DNA of 59,729 nucleotides from contig UQOJ01000007.1 of the NCBI GenBank assembly GCA_900542635.1, positions 1-59,729 on the forward strand, read 5' to 3'. The notes below the pieces were generated by a model. That model had not been told where the DNA came from. It saw only the letters and a program-made list of their open reading frames with translations, and made no database searches. The stretch comes from an uncultured Collinsella sp. Lineage in GTDB: Bacteria > Actinomycetota > Coriobacteriia > Coriobacteriales > Coriobacteriaceae. The first letter of the stretch is position 1, and every line of letters begins with the position of its first letter. Position numbers and translations under genes: made by a program. Shown here piece by piece: positions 50,276 to 59,121 of this stretch.

Positions 50276-51877
50276 ATGGATCAAAGCAAGCCTTCGTTCT
50301 TTATCACGACGCCCATCTACTACGTCAACGCCGATCCGCACCTGGGAACGGCTTATTCCACCATCATCGCCGACGTTCAGGCTCGCTATCGCCGCTCCGC
50401 CGGCTATAACGTCAAGTTCCTGACCGGCATGGACGAGCACGGCGAGAAGGTCGCCGAGGCTGCAGCCAAGCACAACATGACGCCGCAGGAGTGGACCGAC
50501 AGCCAGGCTCCGCACTTCAAGGAGCTTTGGAGCAAGCTCGAGATTTCCAACGACGACTTCATCCGCACCACCGAGCCGCGCCAGCATCATGCCGTGCAGT
50601 ACCTATGGGAGCGCATGAAGGAGTCCGGTTACCTGTATAAGGGCAGCTACGACGGCTGGTATTGCGTGCCTGACGAGACCTACTTCACCGATACGCAGGT
50701 CCAGAAGGGCGACGAGGAGTACGGCAGCGTCGGCCAGCACCTGTGCCCCGACTGCCACCGTCCGCTTGAGCGCGTGCAGGAGGAGTCCTACTTCTTTAAG
50801 CTTTCCGCCTTCCAGGACAAGCTGCTCAAGCTCTATGACGAGCACCCCGACTTTGTCGAGCCTGCATTCCGCATGAACGAGGTGCGCAGCTTTGTCGAGG
50901 GCGGCCTTAACGACCTTTCCGTGAGCCGTACGAGCTTTGACTGGGGCATTCAGGTCCCGTTTGACGAGGGTCACGTGACCTACGTGTGGTTCGATGCGCT
51001 GCTCAACTATATGACGGCCGTCGGCTACGGTGTCGACACCGACGAGGCGCGTGCCGAGCTGGCCTATCGCTGGCCCGCGCAGTTCCACATCGTGGGCAAG
51101 GACATCATCCGCTTCCACTGCGTCATTTGGCCCGCCATGCTCATGGCCATCGGCGAGGCCCTGCCCGAGCACGTCTTTGCCCACGGCTTCCTGACCGTGC
51201 GCAATGCCGAGACCGGCAAGGCCGAGAAGATGTCCAAGAGCCGCGGCAACGCCATCGCTCCGCAGGACGTTATCGACATGTTGGGCGTCGAGGGCTATCG
51301 CTACTACTTCATGACCGACGTCGTCCCCGGCACCGACGGTGCCATCAGCTTCGATCGCATGGAGCAGGTCTACAACGCCGACCTGGCCAACAGCTGGGGC
51401 AACCTTATCTCGCGTTCGCTCAACATGAGCGGCAAGTACTTTGATGGTTGCGCGCCCGCCAAGCCCGCATCGTTCGATGCGTTCGACAACCCGCTGGCAA
51501 AGATCGCCGATGGTCTGGTCGAGCGCTACATGGCCAAGATGGACGTGCTCGATTACGGCGGAGCCAAGGACGAGGTCATGGAGCTCATCCATGCCGCCAA
51601 CCACTACATCGAGGACTCCGAGCCTTGGGCACTTGCCAAGGACGAGGCCAAGGCTGACGAGCTGGCGTTTGTGATCTACAACCTGCTCGAGGCCATCCGC
51701 ATTGCCGCCCACCTGCTGATGCCGCTCATGCCTCAGACTTCCGTCGAGGCCCTGCGCCGCCTGTCCTGCGAGGACGAGGCCGCGACCGACGACCTCAAGG
51801 GCATTTGCGCTTGGGGCCTGCTTGCCGGCGGTCAGCCTGTCGAGAAGGGCGAGCCGCTGTTCCCGCGTCTGGGCTAA
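50276..51877 (+). CDS. metG: Methionyl-tRNA synthetase
   Basis: A 533-residue class I synthetase. The HIGH-type motif is PHLGTAY near residue 20, and KMSKS is at 318-322. The connective domain has only a single CxxC (CPDCHRP), as in the zinc-poor short form. The C-terminal anticodon-binding helical domain is complete and the dimerisation/tRNA-binding OB extension is absent. GGAGGACAAACCCC precedes the ATG. No T-box or SAM riboswitch is present. Confidence 0.96.
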   Translation: MDQSKPSFFITTPIYYVNADPHLGTAYSTIIADVQARYRRSAGYNVKFLTGMDEHGEKVAEAAAKHNMTPQEWTDSQAPHFKELWSKLEISNDDFIRTTEPRQHHAVQYLWERMKESGYLYKGSYDGWYCVPDETYFTDTQVQKGDEEYGSVGQHLCPDCHRPLERVQEESYFFKLSAFQDKLLKLYDEHPDFVEPAFRMNEVRSFVEGGLNDLSVSRTSFDWGIQVPFDEGHVTYVWFDALLNYMTAVGYGVDTDEARAELAYRWPAQFHIVGKDIIRFHCVIWPAMLMAIGEALPEHVFAHGFLTVRNAETGKAEKMSKSRGNAIAPQDVIDMLGVEGYRYYFMTDVVPGTDGAISFDRMEQVYNADLANSWGNLISRSLNMSGKYFDGCAPAKPASFDAFDNPLAKIADGLVERYMAKMDVLDYGGAKDEVMELIHAANHYIEDSEPWALAKDEAKADELAFVIYNLLEAIRIAAHLLMPLMPQTSVEALRRLSCEDEAATDDLKGICAWGLLAGGQPVEKGEPLFPRLG

Positions 51878-51916
51878 GACGCAGCGCGCCATATCGGCAA
51901 TTTGCTGTTTAGCTGT

Positions 51917-51952
51917 AAGGGCATGGCCGCCACGGTCCATGCCCTTTTGTTT
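51917..51952 (+). terminator. Terminator of metG
   Basis: AAGGGCATGG (51917-51926) pairs with CCATGCCCTT (51937-51946), followed by TTGTTT. The rsmA ribosome site follows at once. Confidence 0.8.
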
Positions 51953-51984
51953 CAAGACGCCGCCATCATGCTAAGGAGGCAACC

Positions 51985-52845
51985 ATGACAACTTCGCCTT
52001 TGGCAAACCCCACGGCCACCAGGGAGCTGCTGGAGGAGTTTGGCCTTGCGACCAAGCATCGCCTGGGCCAGAACTTCCTGATCGACAACCATGTAATTGA
52101 GCGCATTTGCGAGCTTGCCGAGCTTGCAGGCGATGAGCGCGTGCTCGAGGTTGGTCCGGGCGTTGGTACGCTCACGCTTGCGCTGTTGCAGGAGGCGGCG
52201 TGCGTCACGTCGATCGAGGCCGATCCCGAGCTCGAGCCGGTGCTCGATGCTCACGCCGCCGACTACGCCAACTTCCGCTTTATCATGGGCGACGCGCTTA
52301 AGGTGACGCCGGAGCAGATTGAGCAGGCCGCCGGCGGTGAGCCGACGGTATTTGTCGCGAACTTGCCCTATAACGTGGCGGCGACGATCATCTTGCAGTT
52401 CTTCCAGACGATGCCCGCGCTCAAGCGTGCCGTGGTCATGGTGCAAAAGGAGGTTGCCGATCGCATTGCCGCAGTGCCGGGCAACAAGACCTATGGCGGC
52501 TATACGGCAAAGCTCGGCCTGTATGCGCAGGTGACGGGTCGCTTTGAGGTGCCGCCGCGTTGCTTTATGCCGGCGCCGCACGTGGACTCGGCCGTCGTGC
52601 GTATCGACCGTGTTGACGGCGTGGTGCCCGAAGGACTCGACCGCGAGTTTGTGGCCCGCGTGATTGATGCTGCATTTGCCCAGCGTCGCAAGACCATCCG
52701 CAATTCCATGAGCGCCAACGGTTTTGCCAAGGACGTGCTCGATGCCGCTTTTGAGGTTTGCGGTATCGCACCCACCACGCGCGCCGAGACGCTCGATGTT
52801 GCCGACTTTGTCCGTCTGGCCCGGGAGCTAATCCATGACGCTTAA
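51985..52845 (+). CDS. rsmA: 16S rRNA (adenine1518/1519-N6)-dimethyltransferase RsmA/KsgA
   Basis: A 286-residue dimethyltransferase. The SAM site is LEVGPGVGTLTLAL, the catalytic NLPYNV motif (IV) is in VFVANLPYNVAATII, and GQNFLID at the N terminus is the family start. It dimethylates A1518 and A1519 in the 3' hairpin of 16S rRNA. It overlaps tatD by 11 bases. AAGGAGG precedes the ATG. Confidence 0.96.
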   Translation: MTTSPLANPTATRELLEEFGLATKHRLGQNFLIDNHVIERICELAELAGDERVLEVGPGVGTLTLALLQEAACVTSIEADPELEPVLDAHAADYANFRFIMGDALKVTPEQIEQAAGGEPTVFVANLPYNVAATIILQFFQTMPALKRAVVMVQKEVADRIAAVPGNKTYGGYTAKLGLYAQVTGRFEVPPRCFMPAPHVDSAVVRIDRVDGVVPEGLDREFVARVIDAAFAQRRKTIRNSMSANGFAKDVLDAAFEVCGIAPTTRAETLDVADFVRLARELIHDA

Positions 52846-53752
52846 TGCCGAACGCGTGACGTTTACCAAGAAAAAGAAGACGGTTGCTTGTCCCGTGCCC
52901 TTGGCGCCGCTTGCCGACACGCATGCGCATCTGCTTTCGTTTTGGGGCAAAGAAGTGCCCGAGACGCTCGTGCGCGCCAAAGCCGCGGGCGTCGACCTGT
53001 TGGTGACGATGTTCGACCCCATCGCTGACAAACGCAGCGTGACGGACTATAGCGACTGGCTCGTGCGCGAAATTCTGCCGATGCAGGATATCCCTCAGAT
53101 CAAGTATCTTGCCGGCGTGCATCCGTATGGTGCGCCGGACTATACCGACGACGTTCACGCGCAGGTCGTTGCCGCACTCGATGACCCCTTATGCGCCGGT
53201 ATTGGCGAAATCGGCCTGGACTACCATATGGACTATGACGACGATATCGCGCCGGCACCCCATAACGTGCAGATTGACTGCATGGCGCGTCAGCTCGAGC
53301 TTGCCGTGTGCCGTAACGTGCCGGTGGAGCTGCATCTGCGCCACGAGGACACGGACCATGAGCGTACCTCGCACGTGGACGCCTACAACGTGCTTCGTGA
53401 GGTGGGCGTGCCCCAGGCCGGTTGTGTGCTGCACTGCTTTGGCGAGGACCGCGCCACGATGGAGCGCTTTGTGGAGCTGGGCTGCTATATCGCCTATGGT
53501 GGTGCGGCTACCTTTAAGCGCAACGACGACGTGCACGAGGCATTCGCGGCAACCCCACTCGATCGAATTTTGTTCGAGACGGATTGCCCGTATATGGCTC
53601 CGGAGCCCATCCGCGGTCTTGAATGCGAGCCCGCAATGATCTCCATTACGGCAAACACGCTGGTCAACGACCGTGTCGATCGTACCGGCGAGGATGCTGA
53701 GGCAATCGCGCGAGCAGCTTGGGAAAATGCCTGCAAACTTTTTCAAAAATAG
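52835..53752 (+). CDS. tatD: TatD-family metal-dependent hydrolase/nuclease
   Basis: A 305-residue TatD-type TIM-barrel hydrolase. ADTHAHL provides the first His pair; GEIGLDYH carries the Glu; ELHLRHED and CVLHCFGE supply further ligands; ETDCPYMAPEPIRG is the signature near the C terminus. The N-terminal 25 residues are an added basic tail (FTKKKKT). Members are 3'-5' DNases or deoxyribonuclease-like enzymes. It is usually found beside rsmA or metG, as here. Confidence 0.9.
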   Translation: MTLNAERVTFTKKKKTVACPVPLAPLADTHAHLLSFWGKEVPETLVRAKAAGVDLLVTMFDPIADKRSVTDYSDWLVREILPMQDIPQIKYLAGVHPYGAPDYTDDVHAQVVAALDDPLCAGIGEIGLDYHMDYDDDIAPAPHNVQIDCMARQLELAVCRNVPVELHLRHEDTDHERTSHVDAYNVLREVGVPQAGCVLHCFGEDRATMERFVELGCYIAYGGAATFKRNDDVHEAFAATPLDRILFETDCPYMAPEPIRGLECEPAMISITANTLVNDRVDRTGEDAEAIARAAWENACKLFQK

Positions 53753-53755
53753 TTC

Positions 53756-53784
53756 TTGCGTTCGCGATGGCGCTCCGTTATTCT
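53756..53784 (+). promoter_or_regulatory. tRNA-Leu promoter
   Basis: TTGCGT (53756-53761) and TATTCT (53779-53784) are 17 bases apart, ending 11 bases before the tRNA 5' end. Confidence 0.55.
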
Positions 53785-53795
53785 AATTCCTGCAC

Positions 53796-53882
53796 GCGGG
53801 CGTGGCGGAATTGGCAGACGCGTACGGTTCAGGTCCGTATGGGGGCAACCCCATGAAGGTTCAAGTCCTTTCGCCCGCACCA
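53796..53882 (+). tRNA. tRNA-Leu (anticodon CAG)
   Basis: Acceptor GCGGGCG/CGCCCGC, anticodon stem TACGG/CCGTA with loop TTCAGGT, long variable arm TGGGGGC-AA-CCCCA type, T loop TTCAAGT and encoded CCA. Class II tRNA with the expected long variable arm. Confidence 0.95.
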
Positions 53883-54109
53883 TTGATTGAAAAGCTCCCA
53901 GCAATGGGGGCTTTTTTGTTTTGGGCCCATCGCGGGGACTTGAACCTGCGAAGGAGCGAGCGCCAAGAAAACGCGGAGCGTTTTTAGCGAGCTGGCGAGG
54001 ACGCCGGCAGGCGGCCGAAGCCGGTGCGAATCCGCGAAGCGGATACGCGGACGTCCTTTTGCTCGCACCATTGATTGAAAGAGCTCCCAGCAATGGGAGC
54101 TTTTTTGTT
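53865..54109 (+). repeat. Duplicated tRNA-Leu 3' end and terminator
   Basis: The 56 bases at 53865-53920 (3' end of tRNA-Leu, CCA, spacer and terminator) recur almost unchanged at 54053-54109. Both copies contain the ATTGATTGAAA spacer and a GCTCCCA-GCAA-TGGGxGC hairpin followed by six Ts (terminators 53889-53918 and 54078-54108). Between the copies lies an inverted T-arm fragment GGGACTTGAACC (53935-53946). No integrase is nearby. Confidence 0.85.
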
Positions 54110-54187
54110 ATGGGTCTCTTGTTGATGTCACGTTGCTGCTTCGTGCGGGTATCCTAATGCCAACGTGTGCCTATCAGAGGAGAGACC

Positions 54188-55126
54188 ATGCTGTTGTCCG
54201 GTATCATCGCTGCCCTTACCAGCCTTTTGATTCCCATCATCATTCTGTTGCTGCTGCTTCCCAACGCCTGCTACGTCGTTGAACAGCAGCATGCCGTGAT
54301 CATCGAGCGTCTGGGCAAGTTTAACCGCATCGTCAACGCGGGCTTCCACATGAAGGTGCCCGTGATCGACCGCAAGGCCGCCACGGTGAGTCTGCGAACC
54401 ATGAAAAACGGTTTTGGCATCGACGTTAAGACCCAGGACAACGTGACCATCGGCCTTGAGGTCTCTGCTCAGTACCACGTGAGCTATGACATGGGCGCCG
54501 GCCCGGCAGATTCGGGCATCTACAAGAGCTACTATATGCTGCAGGAGCCCGTCGACCAGATGCGTGACTTCATCACCGACGCCCTGCGCTCTTCGATTCC
54601 CGTCTACACACTCGATGAGGTCTTTGCCAAGAAGGACGACATCGCCAAGGATGTCAACGCTACCGTTTCCGAGCAGATGGCCGCCTACGGCTTCACCCTC
54701 GTGTCGACGCTCATCACCAAAATCGCACTGCCGACCGAGGTTGAGAACTCCATGAACGACATCAACGCCGCCCAGCGCAAGCGCGCTGCGGCACAGGAGC
54801 TCGCTGAGGCAGACCGCATCAAGCGCGTCACCGAGGCGACCGCCGAGGCTGAGGCTATGGAAAAGGCGGGCGAGGGCATCGCCAACCAGCGCAAGGCCAT
54901 CGCGCTGGGTATCAAAGATTCGCTCGAGATCATCCAGGAGACGGGTGTCGGCAATGACGAGGCCAACCAACTGTTCATGTTTACGCAGTGGTCCGAGATG
55001 ATGACGGAGTTCGCTCGCACGGGTAAAACCTCGACGGTCGTGCTGCCGAGCGACTTTTCGCAGTCGGCCTCGATGTTCGAGCAGATGCTGGCCGCCGGCA
55101 AAGTTCAAAACGATTCGAAGGAGTAG
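54188..55126 (+). CDS. SPFH/Band 7 (stomatin-like) membrane protein
   Basis: A 312-residue protein with one N-terminal membrane helix (GIIAALTSLLIPIIILLLLLP), a Band 7/SPFH domain (about 35-200; CYVVEQQHAVIIERLGKFNR, PVIDRKAATVSLRTM) and a coiled-coil helix (AQRKRAAAQELAEADRIKR). Likely forms large membrane oligomers or microdomains; often tied to proteases of the NfeD type, none seen here. ATG 54188 has GAGGAGAG upstream; the frame is open seven codons earlier. Confidence 0.88.
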   Translation: MLLSGIIAALTSLLIPIIILLLLLPNACYVVEQQHAVIIERLGKFNRIVNAGFHMKVPVIDRKAATVSLRTMKNGFGIDVKTQDNVTIGLEVSAQYHVSYDMGAGPADSGIYKSYYMLQEPVDQMRDFITDALRSSIPVYTLDEVFAKKDDIAKDVNATVSEQMAAYGFTLVSTLITKIALPTEVENSMNDINAAQRKRAAAQELAEADRIKRVTEATAEAEAMEKAGEGIANQRKAIALGIKDSLEIIQETGVGNDEANQLFMFTQWSEMMTEFARTGKTSTVVLPSDFSQSASMFEQMLAAGKVQNDSKE

Positions 55127-55132
55127 ACGCGC

Positions 55133-55603
55133 GTGAAATACACCGTCGTTTGCGTCGGTAAGCTCAAGGAGCGCTTTTGGAAGGACGCGTGCGCTGAGTA
55201 CGCCAAGCGCCTAGGTGCCTATGCCAAGGTTGATATCCGCGAGGTGGCCGATATCGACCCGGCTAAGGCGGGCGGCGTGGATGCCGCGCGCGACAAGGAG
55301 GGGGCGGCGATTCTTGCTGCCTTGCCGTCTCGAGCGCATGTGATCCTGCTGGCCATTGAGGGCAAAGAGCGCTCGAGCGAGGAGTTTTCGGCGCGGCTCG
55401 ATGATCTTATGCTGCGTGGTAACAGCGACATCGCCTTTGTGATTGGCGGATCGGACGGCGTGAGCGATGACGTGCGCGCCCGCGCCGACGAGATGCTCAG
55501 CTTTGGACGCATTACCTTGCCGCATAACCTGGCGCGCGTGGTGCTGCTGGAGCAAATCTACCGCGCCTGCAAGATCAGTCGTGGCGAGCCGTATCACAAA
55601 TAG
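55133..55603 (+). CDS. rlmH: 23S rRNA (pseudouridine1915-N3)-methyltransferase RlmH
   Basis: A 156-residue SPOUT methyltransferase that modifies pseudouridine 1915 in helix 69. The knot is formed by FVIGGSDGVSDDV and LPHNLARVVLLEQIYRACKI with the C-terminal GEPYHK, the family signature. GTG start with GAAGGAG upstream, six bases after the SPFH gene. Confidence 0.95.
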   Translation: MKYTVVCVGKLKERFWKDACAEYAKRLGAYAKVDIREVADIDPAKAGGVDAARDKEGAAILAALPSRAHVILLAIEGKERSSEEFSARLDDLMLRGNSDIAFVIGGSDGVSDDVRARADEMLSFGRITLPHNLARVVLLEQIYRACKISRGEPYHK

Positions 55604-55676
55604 GTCGGCAATACGAAACAATGGCATGGGACAATACCTTTCGTTTTGAGGAATGTGTCTGGAAGGACTATGAGAT

Positions 55677-56447
55677 ATGAAGATTGGATTTGTCGGTTTT
55701 GGCAATATGGCGAGCGCTATGGCCGATGGCTGGATCGCTGCCGGTGTAGCTGTGAGCGACATGTGCGCCTGCGCGGGTCGCTACGACGCACTGGTTGAGC
55801 GCTGCGAGGCGCGCGGCATGGTCGCCTGTCACGATGCCGCCGAGGTTGTCGCCGCATCCGATATCGTGGTCGCTGCGGTCAAACCGTACATGATCGAGAA
55901 GGTATTCGCCCCGCTCAAGGACATTCTTGCCGACAAGGTCGTTCTGTCGGTTGCCTGGACTTGGGACAGTGCCAAGTGGGAGCAGGTCCTGCCGGGCGTC
56001 GCGCACATCTCGACGGTGCCCAACACACCGGTTTCGGTGGGCGAGGGCGTCATCGCCTGCGAGAAGGCTTCCACGCTTAGTGATGAGCAGAGCGCAGTGG
56101 TGCTTGATCTGCTTGGCAAGCTCGGTGCGGTGGTCGAGCTCGATACGAGCCTGCTGTTTGTGGGCGGCACGGTGGGTGGTTGCGCTCCGGCATTTGTCGC
56201 CATGGCAATCGAGGCCCTGGGCGATGCAGCGGTCAAGCACGGTATCCCGCGTGCCGATGCCTATCGCATTGTGAGCCAGATGGTGCTGGGTACGGCAAAG
56301 CTGCAGCTTGCAACTGGCCAGCATCCTGCGGCGATGAAGGATGCCGTATGCTCGCCCGGTGGTGCCACCATCAAGGGCGTCGTTGCGCTCGAGGACGCCG
56401 GCATGCGCAGTGCCCTGGTCAAGGCAATCGACGCAACTCTCCAGTAA
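55677..56447 (+). CDS. proC: Pyrroline-5-carboxylate reductase
   Basis: A 256-residue NAD(P)H-dependent enzyme for the last step of proline synthesis. The Rossmann loop GFVGFGNMASAM is at the N terminus and the signature SPGGATIKGVVALEDAGMR near the C terminus. Slightly short of the usual 265-275 residues. GGAAGGA precedes the ATG. The stop codon TAA is the first three bases next to repeat copy B (56447 onward). Confidence 0.93.
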   Translation: MKIGFVGFGNMASAMADGWIAAGVAVSDMCACAGRYDALVERCEARGMVACHDAAEVVAASDIVVAAVKPYMIEKVFAPLKDILADKVVLSVAWTWDSAKWEQVLPGVAHISTVPNTPVSVGEGVIACEKASTLSDEQSAVVLDLLGKLGAVVELDTSLLFVGGTVGGCAPAFVAMAIEALGDAAVKHGIPRADAYRIVSQMVLGTAKLQLATGQHPAAMKDAVCSPGGATIKGVVALEDAGMRSALVKAIDATLQ

Positions 56448-56605
56448 AACCTGCCATTTAGGGACAGGTTTATTTTGGCAGGTTTTTCCTGCGGTTTTGT
56501 CGTATGTGCGAAAAGCGCCCCGCAACTGGCTCAATTCCAGTTGCGGGGCGCTTGCGTTTGCCCAGATAAAACCGACCAAAATAAACCTGTCCCTTTTTGG
56601 CAGGT
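56447..56605. repeat. Paired inverted repeat elements (copies B and C) with central hairpin
   Basis: Copy B (56447-56488, plus) and copy C (56556-56605, minus) share with the element at 6981 the AACCTGCC-GGGACAGGTTTATTTTGG core. Copy C also ends in ATCTGGGCAAACG and abuts a 17-base-pair hairpin (56513-56529 with 56537-56553, loop CTCAATT). Copy B touches the proC stop; copy C contains the stop of the small minus-strand gene. Confidence 0.85.
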
Positions 56606-56778
56606 TAGTCCCAGAAGCTGTCTTCCTCATCCTCGGACTTGGGTCCGCGGTCGACGTACATCTTATGGGTACGCTTCTCCATTACAAAGGCAAGAATCGC
56701 AAATAACAGGATGCCGCCGGCGAAAAGGATGGCAAAACCGGTGCGGGTGCCAAACAAAAAGGAAAAAACTGCGTCCAT
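56605..56778 (-). CDS. Small single-pass membrane protein
   Basis: A 57-residue protein not previously delimited by length-based open-frame searches. A hydrophobic helix (FAILFAGGILLFAILAFVM, about 15-33) is followed by a basic segment (EKRTHK) and an acidic tail (KSEDEEDSFWD). AAGAAGG precedes the ATG at suitable spacing. The TAA stop coincides with the edge of repeat copy C. The family is unknown; a topology with cytosolic C terminus is expected from the charges. Confidence 0.65.
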   Translation of the reverse strand: MDAVFSFLFGTRTGFAILFAGGILLFAILAFVMEKRTHKMYVDRGPKSEDEEDSFWD

Positions 56779-56889
56779 TGGGTGCCTTCTTGCGTAGTTG
56801 AGTTGGGTCGTAAACGCTCATAAGTATATACTTGCCCATACATGTACAAGGTTGCAACCTAAATGGAATGTATATCGCCGGAGGATCTA

Positions 56890-58173
56890 ATGCTTGATAT
56901 CAAGTTTGTTCGCGAGAACCCCGATGCCATCGATGTCGCCATGGCTAACCGCCAGACGTCTTGGGATCGCGAGAAGTTCTTTGAGCTCGACGACGAGCGC
57001 CGTGCCGTCATCACCGAGGTCGAGGAGCTCCAGGCTACGCGCAATGCCGAGTCCAAGAAGATCGGCGCCCTGATGAAGGAGGGCAAGAAGGACGAGGCCG
57101 AGGCCGCCAAGGAGGCCGTGCGCGCCGTCAACGAGAAGATTGACGGTCTGGCCGAGCGCCGCACCGCTCTCGAGCAGGAGCAGTACGGCTTCATGGCTCA
57201 CCTGCCCAACATTCCGTGCGATGCCACCCCGTACGGTAAGGACGAGGACGAGAACATCGAGCGTCGCCGCTGGGGCACCCCGCGCGAGTTCGACTTCGAC
57301 TTTAAGCCGCACTGGGATCTGGGCACCGATCTGGACATCCTCGACTTCGAGCGTGGCAACAAGCTCTCCGGCAGCCGCTTTACCGTTCTCGGTGGCGCCG
57401 GCGCCCGCCTGGAGCGCGCCCTCATCAACTTCTTCCTCGATACGCACACCAGCCGTGGTTTTAAGGAGTGGTGGCCGCCCATCGTCGTCAAGCGTCAGAC
57501 CATGTTCGGCACGGGCCAGCTGCCCAAGTTCGAGGACGACGCCTACCACGTCTCGGGTGACAACTTCCTGATCCCCACCGCCGAGGTCGTGCTCACCAAC
57601 CTGCACGCCGGCGAGGTCCTCGACGCCGACACCCTGCCGCGCCGCTACACCGCCTTCACCCCCTGCTTCCGCGAGGAGGCCGGTTCCGCCGGTCGCGACA
57701 CCCGCGGCATCATCCGTCAGCACGAGTTCGACAAGGTCGAGATGGTCAAGTTCGCTAAGCCGGAGGAGTCCGACGAGGAGCTCGAGAGCATGACCGCCGA
57801 GGCCGAGTACCTGCTGCAGCAGCTGGGCCTGCCGTATCGCGTGATTAGCCTGTGCACCGGCGACCTGGGCTTCTCTGCCCGTCAGACCTACGACATCGAG
57901 GTTTGGCTGCCGAGCTACAACGCCTACAAGGAGATCAGCTCCTGCTCCAATTGCGGCGACTTCCAGGCCCGTCGCGCCAACATCAAGTATCGCGACCCCG
58001 AGAACTTCAAGGGCTCGCGCTACCTGCACACCCTTAACGGTTCCGGCCTGCCGGCTGGTCGTACCATGGCTGCCATTCTGGAGAATTACCAGAACGCCGA
58101 CGGCACCATCACGATCCCCGAGGTTCTGCGTCCCTACATGGGCGGCCTCGAGAAGATCGAGCCCGAGGCGTAA
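56890..58173 (+). CDS. serS: Seryl-tRNA synthetase
   Basis: A 427-residue class II synthetase. The N-terminal 110 residues form the long antiparallel coiled-coil that binds the tRNA-Ser variable arm. Motif 2 (TPCFREEAGSAGRDTRGIIRQHEF) and motif 3 (GSGLPAGRTMAAILENYQ) are intact, as is the SSCSNCGDFQARR segment. ATG 56890 has GGAGGA just before it; nine more in-frame codons upstream are ignored. Confidence 0.97.
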   Translation: MLDIKFVRENPDAIDVAMANRQTSWDREKFFELDDERRAVITEVEELQATRNAESKKIGALMKEGKKDEAEAAKEAVRAVNEKIDGLAERRTALEQEQYGFMAHLPNIPCDATPYGKDEDENIERRRWGTPREFDFDFKPHWDLGTDLDILDFERGNKLSGSRFTVLGGAGARLERALINFFLDTHTSRGFKEWWPPIVVKRQTMFGTGQLPKFEDDAYHVSGDNFLIPTAEVVLTNLHAGEVLDADTLPRRYTAFTPCFREEAGSAGRDTRGIIRQHEFDKVEMVKFAKPEESDEELESMTAEAEYLLQQLGLPYRVISLCTGDLGFSARQTYDIEVWLPSYNAYKEISSCSNCGDFQARRANIKYRDPENFKGSRYLHTLNGSGLPAGRTMAAILENYQNADGTITIPEVLRPYMGGLEKIEPEA

Positions 58174-58201
58174 GGTCTCTTGCAAACATATCGCATGATG
58201 A

Positions 58202-58232
58202 GCGGCGGGGCCATGGGGCTCCGCCGCCTTTG
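58202..58232 (+). terminator. Terminator of serS
   Basis: GCGGCGGGGCC (58202-58212) pairs with GGCTCCGCCGC (58217-58227) with one G-U pair, loop ATGG, then TTTG. Confidence 0.7.
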
Positions 58233-58276
58233 TTTGCGCGCGGCTTGCGACGTTTTGACGCGGAAGACGGCCAAAA

Positions 58277-58316
58277 CAAAAAGAGGCCCGATTCCGGGGG
58301 AAGCGGGAATCGGGCC
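58277..58316 (-). terminator. Terminator of lipoprotein gene
   Basis: GGCCCGATTCC (58285-58295) pairs perfectly with GGAATCGGGCC (58306-58316); on the minus strand a CTCTTTTTGTTTT tract follows. Confidence 0.82.
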
Positions 58317-58379
58317 CTGCTCGCGCGCTCGCGCTGCCCTGCGGGCTATTCTGCGCGTGGCGTCATGCCGGGTTTGGCG

Positions 58380-59030
58380 CTACTTTCTCGTTCCGGAGAT
58401 GACAAGTCCGTTCTCCTCGCAGAGATCCTTGATGCTAATGTCCTTGGCCTCAAGCTTCTTTTCCTCAAGATCTTCTTCGCAGAACTCAATGGACTCGAGG
58501 AATGCCTTGCAGGCGGGGTCGTCGGTGGTCGCCATAAAGAGAGTGATCTCGACGCTTCTTCCGGAGTTGGGAATATCGGTCGCGAGGTGCATGCTCGGTG
58601 TCTTGTGCCACGTAAAGTTGACGGTCTTCCAGGTATACCGGCCGATGGTCACGTCTTCTCCACGCTCATAGCCATCGCGGGCCGAGTCGTTGGTGACAAC
58701 CGTCTCGGCGTCCTTCGTGGAGCTTACGCCAAAGGAGATGACTTTGTTGCTATCCTCGATGCCGTTGAAGAGGATTTCAGACACATTGCCATCGCTTCCG
58801 CTGCGCGCCCATACGTCGTAGCCCTCGGGTGCGTAAGCCTTGAACCACGTAAAGTCGATACGGTCGTCGGCGGGCTTTTTGGACTCCTTCTTTTCGGTCG
58901 CCTGCTTGGGGGCGCTGCCGGCGTCGCTGCCAGCAGGCTTTGCAGAGCTACCGCCGTTGCAGCCCATGAGGGCCATGCTCAGGGCAAGAGCCGCAACGCA
59001 TACCGCCAATAGCTTCTTAGTGATCTTCAT
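58380..59030 (-). CDS. Putative lipoprotein
   Basis: A 216-residue lipoprotein. The signal peptide (KITKKLLAVCVAALALSMA) ends in the lipobox ALMGC with Cys24 as lipid anchor; a Lys/Ser/Ala-rich linker runs to about 55, then a compact domain with FTWFKAYAPEGYDVWARSG and YTWKTVNFTWHKTPS. I do not recognise the domain. AAAGGACG precedes the ATG. It is the upstream-facing twin of the next gene and possibly surface-exposed. Confidence 0.85.
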   Translation of the reverse strand: MKITKKLLAVCVAALALSMALMGCNGGSSAKPAGSDAGSAPKQATEKKESKKPADDRIDFTWFKAYAPEGYDVWARSGSDGNVSEILFNGIEDSNKVISFGVSSTKDAETVVTNDSARDGYERGEDVTIGRYTWKTVNFTWHKTPSMHLATDIPNSGRSVEITLFMATTDDPACKAFLESIEFCEEDLEEKKLEAKDISIKDLCEENGLVISGTRK

Positions 59031-59121
59031 GGGTTCTCGTCCTTTCTTGCTCGACCCTCTCCGTTTTCCTTACAGACCGTTGTGTGGAGCAACGTCTGTC
59101 GTACACAAATGAACTGCGGGG

